This document shows, in pieces, positions 57,191 through 64,000 of a stretch of 64,000 bases of DNA (positions within the stretch are counted from its first letter, which is position 1; each line of letters opens with the position of its first letter). The notes under the pieces were generated by a model, which saw nothing but the letters and a program-made list of their open reading frames with translations, ran no database searches and was not told the DNA's origin. Location: positions 37,517,801 to 37,581,800 of the forward strand of contig OY744519.1 of NCBI GenBank assembly GCA_963556195.1, given 5' to 3'. Both the position numbers and the translations under genes were made by a program. This DNA comes from Sepiola atlantica (lineage: Eukaryota > Mollusca > Cephalopoda > Sepiida > Sepiolidae).

Positions 57191-58972
57191 GATACATATC
57201 TATGATATCTGATACATATCTATGATACATGTACATGATACATATCTATGATACATAACACATCTATATGTTACATATACATGATACATATCTATGATGT
57301 ATAATACATATCCATGATATATATCCATGATACATGATACATATCCATGATACATATCCATGATACATGATCCATATCCATGATACATATCCTAGATACA
57401 TGACACATATCCATAACACATATCCATGATACATATCCATGATACATATCCATGATACATTGTAATATCCATGATACATATCCATGATACATATCAATGA
57501 TACATGATACATATCCATGATACATATAAATGATACATATCCATTATAATGATACATATCCATGATATATACACATATCCATGATACATATCCATGACAC
57601 ATGATACACATGATACATATTTATGATACATAACACACATCTATGATACATGATACATAACACATGATACATACCCATGGTACATGATACATATCCATGA
57701 TACATTATACATGAACCATGATACATATCCATGATACATAACACATGATACATATCCATAATACATATCCATGAGTCATGATACATATCCATGATACATT
57801 ATCCATTGTACATGATACATATCCATGATACATATTCATGATACAAGATAGATATCCATGATACCTAATACATGATACATATCTATGATACATGATACAT
57901 AATACATGATACATGCTTATATATCCATGATACATATCCATGCTACATATCCCTGATACATGGTACATATCACTGATACATATCCATGATGCATGATAAA
58001 TATCCATGATACATATTTATGATACATGATACATGATACATACTACATGATACATGCCCATATATCCATGATACATATCCATGATACATATCCATGATAC
58101 ATGATAAACATCCATGATACATATCCGTGATACATGATATACACTCATGAGACATATCCATGATACATGATACATATCCATGATACATATATATATCTAT
58201 GATACATGATACATATTTATGATACATGATACATATCCATGATACATGATACATATCCATGATACATGATACATATGTATGATACATGATACATATCCAT
58301 GATACATGATACATATCCATGATACATATATATGATATATACCACATATCCATGATACATGATACATGATACATATCTATGATACATGATACATGATACA
58401 TGATACATACCCCTGATCCATGATACATGTTCCTGATACATTATACATATCTATGATACATGATACATATCCATGATACCCATCCATGATACATATACAT
58501 GATACATGATACATATCCACGATACATTATACACATCCATAATGCATACCTATGATGTATAACACATATCTATGATATATGATACATGATACATATCTAT
58601 GATACATGATACATATCCATGATACATATCCATGATACATATCCATGATACATGATAGATGTCCATGATACATATCCATGATACATGACATATATCCATG
58701 ATACATACCCATGATGTATGATACATATCCATGATACATATCTGTGATACATATCTGTGATACATATACATATCTATCATACATATCCATGATACATGAT
58801 ACACGATACATATTGATAATGCATGATACATATCAATGATACATATACATGAGTCATGATACATATCCATGATACATATTCATGATACATAATACATGAT
58901 TTATAACATGATACATATACATGATACATAACATGATACATATACACGATACATAACCATAATACATATTTA
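57190..58972. repeat. GATACAT / GATACATATCCAT array
   Basis: About 1.8 kb made of GATACAT (7 bp) and GATACATATCCAT (13 bp) in varying combinations. The minus strand reads as YHGYVSCIMDMYH-type peptides up to 152 residues long, a consequence of stop-free units and not a gene. GATA cores occur every 7-13 bp. Confidence 0.9.
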
Positions 58973-58974
58973 TG

Positions 58975-60005
58975 TGCACCCTTGCAGAGATAGGTAAGTA
59001 TATAGTATGCGCACCAGGGCGGTGATAGGTACGAATATAGTATGCGCACCGGGCCGTCGATAGGTATATACATAGTATGTGCAGTGGGGTGGCAATAGGT
59101 ACATATATCATAGTTCATTGGGGTGGTGATAGGCACGTATTTAGCATCTGCACCGGGTCAGCGATATGTACATATTTAGTATTCGCACTGAGGCAGCGAT
59201 ATGTACATAGGTAGTATGCACACTGGGTCGTCGATAGGTACGTATATAGCATGTGCACATGGGCGGCAATAAGTATGTATACCGCATGTGCACCGGGTCA
59301 GTGATAGGTATGTATTTAGCACGCACAGCGGGGCGGCGATAGGTATGTATATAGCACTCACAGCTGGGCAACAATAGGTACTTATATAGCACGCGCACCG
59401 GGGCGACGAAAGGTACATATTTAGCATTCGCACCGGGGCGGCGATAGGTATGTATTTAGCAATTGCACTAGGGCGGCGATAGGTACGTATTTAGCATTCA
59501 CACCGAGGCGGCGATAGGTACGTATTTAGCATTCATGGGCGGCGATAGGTACATATATAGCATGTGCACATGGGCAGCAAAAAGTATGTATATAGCATGT
59601 GCACCGGGCCGGTGATAGGTATGTATTTAGCAGGCGCTCCAGGGCGGCGATACGTGCGTATACAGCACGCGCACCGGGGCCGCGATCGGTACGTGTATAT
59701 AACAGGCACCGGGGCGTGGAAAAGTGCGTATTTAGCATTTGCACCAAGGCGGTGATAGGTACGTATTTAGCATTCAGACCAGGGTGGCGATAGGTACTTA
59801 TTTAGCATTCGCACCGGGGCGGCGATAGCACGTATTTAGCATTCGCACCAGGGCGGCGATATGTACATATTTAGTATTTGCATTGGGGCAGCGATAGGTA
59901 CTTATGCAGTATGCACACCGGGCGGCAATAGGTACGTGTTTAGCATTCGCACTGGGGCGGCGATAGATACGTATATAGTATGAACACCGGGGCGGAGATA
60001 TGTAC
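58975..60005. repeat. Array C'': 35-bp minisatellite
   Basis: Nearly 30 units of the array C family (GGCGATAGGTACGTATTTAG plus CATTCGCACCGGGG). It immediately precedes the Helitron 3' tail, exactly as array C' does in the first element. Confidence 0.9.
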
Positions 60006-60295
60006 CTATATAGAAGGCGCAGACAGAGGTGGTACTTTTTATAGAAATATGTCATACTTTTGCCCTAGGAAACGTAGGATGAAATGGTGGGGAAAGAAAC
60101 AGCTTTCGCAAAAGGCAAAATTAAAAAAAGTAGCGGTGAAATGGGGCGACCAGGGAAGAGAAAAGTAGAAAGATAAAGAGACGGCTATAGAGAGAGGGAG
60201 AAAAATAGAAATGTAAATATAAAGATGTTACACACGCGATTTTTCTTCAATTTTATGTGTTTATGACCCTGAGCAACGCCGGGTAGCCCTGCTAG
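60006..60295 (+). mobile_element. Helitron 3' tail, copy 2
   Basis: Homologue of 55,931-56,198 with a cleaner terminus: ACCCTGAGCAACGCCGGGTA, then CTAG at 60,292-60,295 and a T in the flank. The pair of tails lets the family 3' end be compared directly. Confidence 0.7.
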
Positions 60296-62622
60296 TATTA
60301 TATAAAATAGATAAAGAAATTTAAAAAATACAGCGGGAATTTGGTTGCCAAACCACAATACAATATAGTTAGTCTGACAATTCTGATGTTTTTCTGCATG
60401 GTGTCGTACTGAAATGGGGATATCTGATATGTGTATTGATATTTGAAATACATGAATATCAATTAGTATGAAATATTGATTTTTAATTTTTTACTGTTAC
60501 TCTGCACGACGTTGTGCAAGCCATAGGCGAATGAAGCAAAAGCTTTAAACATATATTACTGATGTTTGTGGAGTTTATATTTATTTTGTTCATGTCTATG
60601 TGCAAGGTATTACGCAGTATGAACGGGAGCACAGAACTCCGCTAATATTTGTTGCAGCGTAGCATGACATGGATCTTTTTTTTATCCAGTTGAATTTGAA
60701 CCACTTCAGTTTTGACAAAATTACACTAAACAATGATGCAATGCACTTCCACTAAAAAATTGGATATTAATTTCTATTTCAATCCAGTCTAATAAATGAT
60801 GTATATGTTTGCTTCGTATATTATATACATGTTTACGACATACTAAAAGCTGTTCTATTGATTTTAAATTGATTTGATTGCATGTAACTGTAATGCCCAC
60901 AATACCCTATTTTTACAATTAAAATACAATTTATTTTATCGAGCTGACTAAACATTCTATAGATTAAAGGGAGCGAACAATTACCCGGCATTTTAAAAGG
61001 TTCTTTTGATATTTCTGTTTCAAGTCTGGATTGCAATACGATCGAACATGCGTGAAAATCCTCACATGTTCTCATTTATTTTTATGTCGGCGTTTATCGC
61101 CCAATTTCAGATTCAATGCTAAAAATTTATAACTTCATTATATGATTTTCATTTGAGTCAGCCATTACATATTTGAAGAATTAAAATAATTGCCTATTCT
61201 TGATCAAATATTTTATTTATTAAAACGCCATCATTTATTTACTTTATTCTTTTCTGTCTGTAACATAATACTCTTATTAACATTTGGATGCAAGCTATTA
61301 CATTGCGCACCCATTTTGAATAATGACACCGTATAATGGTCAAAGTGAGTAATAATACATTTGTGTACCTGTGAACTTCATCTATTTTAAAATGTATTGT
61401 TCCAAAGTCGAATGTTGTCATCTCTTAGACTAAATATTTTTGGGAAAGTTGCTGTTTGCATTAGTTTCATTTAAATTGGATACAAATCTAATTGTTTGGA
61501 GTTTTAAAAATGACCTTTCTTACAGTGTCATGAATGGTTTTATGTTCTAACTGTGACAAGACATACATTGCGTGAGAATTCTCACATATATTTATGAATG
61601 TATTATTCATACGTAAGTCGTTCCATCTCCAGAGTAATGCGATAAATTTTAACTTATTTGTATGTTTTTTTTTCCATTTCAGTCAGCAATTATGATTTTT
61701 GATAATTTAAATGATTTCTAATTCTTACGAATATTTTTTTTTCTGGGGAAGATTTAAATTTAAAAATCAAATATTGTTATTTATTTCTTCGAAGTTTTAA
61801 CTTCCTAATTGTTATATTCTTCTATCTGTAAAATAATACGTATATTTTTTGTTTAGATTTAAGCTAGTACCTTCTTCACTGATTTCAAAATAATGGATGT
61901 TCAATTGCCAAAATAATTTAAAATAAATTGGTGTTTTTCAGGTTTTAAACAATTGACTTCCTTCTTTGTCACATTAATTGTTTCGAAATCGATTTTTGTG
62001 ATTTTGTCGACTTAACTCTTATAAAAACCGTACTATTAGCAGTAGTTGTGTAATGGTATTGTATACACAGTTGATTGTTATAATTTGAAAAAAGATACAA
62101 AAAATGACATTAATGATTTATGTCCGAACTCTAACAAAATCAAAGAAGCGTGTAAATCCTCACAATCTTTTTTCAAAAATGTTGGTTATACTAGATGCAG
62201 TGCAGGATAGTAACGTATTCAGCAACATTTAAACAGCTATGTTAAAATGTGTACGAACAAAAGATTCACCCTTCGATCTAAATTAAGATTGTATTAAAGG
62301 AACGGTTGTACTACACTGTTATATTGAAAGTAAACATGATTTATGAAAATAAGCCAATACATAAAATCAGACGCATTCGATTAAAATTCCTAAGAAAAAA
62401 TTCTAGGGATCAAACCTATCGATCGAATTATCAACCAAGTAACCAGACACCAACGCGAAATATTCAACAATCTCTCTCATGCAGATTACCAATTCGAGCT
62501 AATTTAATTGTCTTTATTTTTCAAGGAAAGAAAATCATTCAAAATGTTACACTTTTTGGTAAATCAAAAAATACATTTTATACAGTTTATTTTCAAAATA
62601 ATTATTTGCTAATGAAATCTAC
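60296..62622. other. AT-rich intergenic DNA, no gene recognised
   Basis: Ordinary AT-rich sequence. Frames at 60,833-61,075 (minus) and 61,239-61,421 (minus) show no recognisable domain. A 116-codon frame at 62,306-62,656 (plus; basic, with YRSNYQPSNQTPTRNIQQS) runs into the 123-bp duplication at its end. I do not recognise it and would not call it a gene without transcript support. Confidence 0.4.
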
Positions 62623-62868
62623 AAACATTAAAATAATTAAAGTATCTCAAATTTAAAGTATGTAGTTTAGTTAAAATAATTTATTGAAAATAAACTGTTG
62701 TTTAAAAAAATGAAAATCTCCTCATTATGGCTGTTTTAATTTATTAAACATTAAAATAATTAAAGTATCTCAAATTGAAAGTTTGTAGTTTAGTTAAAAT
62801 AATTTATTGAAAATAAACTTTTGTTTAAAAAAATAAAAATCTTCTCATTATGGCTGTTTTAAGTTATC
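62623..62868 (+). repeat. 123-bp tandem duplication with polyA-like hexamers
   Basis: 62,623-62,745 and 62,746-62,868 are nearly identical: AAACATTAAAATAATTAAAG, then TTATTGAAAATAAACT, an A-run and TCTCATTATGGCTGTTTTAA. The core (ATTG.AAATAAACTGTT, A-run, TGGCTGTTTTAA) resembles the twofold repeat at 12,938-13,055. Confidence 0.85.
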
Positions 62869-64000
62869 AAACAAATATTCTACTGAAGATCAACGGTTCG
62901 TTTAAAAATGAAGCATTTAAAAATAATCGAAATCAAATTTTATTCAATAAATGTTCCATTAATAACTTTATTGTTGGAATAACGCTATAACAACCGAGAC
63001 CTCCGAAGTCGCGCAACGCGCTGGTCGGTGAACCTCAGAATTGAGTACCCGCTACAGTACGTTTCTGTCATTACGTCCACATATCGTAATTCTTATCGTA
63101 CTGTCAGTTTTCGTATCCACATATAAATATTTAGTTCGTGTTTTTGAATTTCATTTTCATTAAATAATTAATCGTTATACAGCAGTTATGAATAAAATTG
63201 TTGAACACGTTCTATGAACAGCGAATGTATGTTTCCTGAATTGAATATATTTGCTGTCAGTAAAATAAATTTATTCAGCCATATCCTATACGGTCTTTGT
63301 TTGTATTATGAAGTTCAAACAAATAAAGTATTTGTGAACACAAGAGAAATGCATAAATTGTTGGCAGAACATAACATATAGAGGTTACGTAAACATTAGA
63401 AAAACATCAAAGACTATTCTTAAATAAGACTAGCAAATTTCTAATTACAAAATTCATATTTTCTTCAATAAATATGTATGTAATGGAACAAATCTATAAC
63501 ATTCAGTTGAGTATTCCTTAATGTAATTTGTAAAATGTTATGTAATTTATTTAATATTGCAAATACTTTTCACTAAGTAATATTTCTATGAACCAACATA
63601 TTTTAATGAATAGAATATTGTTTCATTTGTCCTTGTGTGTTTACCTAGATTTTCGCGTATTAGATGTACAAAGTGCACAGGGTACATAGTTCTAAGTTTT
63701 ACCGACTATCGAGGGTATCGGTTGGTATGTCGTTATACTTTATTAGTTTTTATGTATTCGTAATGTTTCATGTTTGTGTTTATAAAAACATTTCACTGAT
63801 TAATGATTGTCTTCCATTGACGCAAACTGAAATCTTCAGAAAATGAAACGAATCGAATAAGCCTGTATTGCTTATCTGCACACGTGCCAACTTTTTTGAA
63901 CATTCTATATTACTTGTGGAAAATACCGCTATTTAAACAAAGTTAACATTGCGTTGCTCAAAAATGATTTCTATTTCCGCGAATCTTCGAAATTATACTG
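62869..64000. other. AT-rich intergenic DNA, no gene seen
   Basis: AT-rich, except for a short GC-richer island (about 62,990-63,060, with TCGCGCAACGCGCTGGTCGG) that is not explained by any feature I recognise. The 60-residue frame at 63,664-63,846 looks like chance. Confidence 0.4.

Larger units (their letters stand above)
56199..60295 (+). mobile_element. Second non-autonomous Helitron, head-to-tail
   Basis: Starts with TCTATTATATAAACACCAGT and TGTCTGTATGTATGTATGTA, a Helitron-like 5' end that follows the CTAG of the previous element without any gap. It ends in ACCCTGAGCAACGCCGGGTA, GCCCTG and CTAG at 60,292-60,295, followed by T. ACCC and GGGT can pair across TGAGCAACGCC to give the sub-terminal hairpin. 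Contents: three 180-bp repeats, a 33-bp array, a GATACAT array, array C'' and the tail shared with the first element. The 5' part differs from that of the first element while the 3' tail is shared, a pattern typical of Helitron families. No coding sequence. Confidence 0.5.

Noticed and set aside
57200..59136. Minus-strand frames of up to 152 residues rich in Y, H, M and C
   Set aside because: Translation of the GATACAT/GATACATATCCAT array and neighbouring 35-bp units; several frames overlap and none has a recognisable domain.
62306..62656. 116-residue plus-strand frame as a possible host gene
   Set aside because: Basic, AT-driven composition with no recognised domain, and its end runs into a tandem duplication. 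Left undecided and not annotated as a CDS.

Overview
This is eukaryotic, very probably animal, intergenic DNA. It is AT-rich, full of (TA)n microsatellites and tandem arrays, and carries an APE-type non-LTR retrotransposon, a P-element/THAP9-like transposase relic, a foldback MITE and Helitron termini. A mollusc, perhaps a cephalopod, would fit, but that is inference from texture and cannot be proven here. I find no host protein-coding gene, rRNA gene, functional tRNA gene, operon or CRISPR array. Most open frames are by-products of tandem repeats whose period is a multiple of three (21 bp, 81 bp) or whose units lack stop codons.

Layout. 1-7,150: AT-rich DNA with about nine TA-rich microsatellites, a 0.13-kb inverted-repeat pair (284-416 / 1436-1573), a nearly perfect foldback MITE (1692-1999), a tRNA-like SINE head (2921-3000, minus strand) and a broken P-element-like transposase (5918-6766). 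7,769-9,752: a degenerate 37-bp minisatellite. 9,753-17,160: mostly featureless, AT-rich. 17,191-60,295: a 43-kb compound region that reads as two head-to-tail non-autonomous Helitrons. The first (17,191-56,198) contains, in order, an 81-bp array (A), a G-rich array (B), a 35-bp array (C), a GTCC/GTCT-rich array (D) and a 33.5-kb 21-bp satellite (E), then A', a 38-bp array, B', C' and a Helitron 3' tail. The second (56,199-60,295) holds three 180-bp repeats, a 33-bp array, a GATACAT array, another 35-bp array (C'') and the same 3' tail. 60,296-64,000: AT-rich DNA with one 123-bp tandem duplication.

The 21-bp satellite has a readable history. A 5'-truncated LINE copy inserted into it on the minus strand. 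An unequal exchange inside a 15-bp shared word then duplicated an 8.6-kb block including the LINE, giving two practically identical tandem blocks (22,965-31,583 and 31,584-40,159). A related block further right (40,160-48,810) keeps the corresponding site without the LINE at about 44,085. Both LINE copies share the same in-frame TGA in the endonuclease. The most interesting reading of the window is a giant Helitron-bounded satellite reservoir whose internal modules repeat in the same order on both sides of the amplified core.
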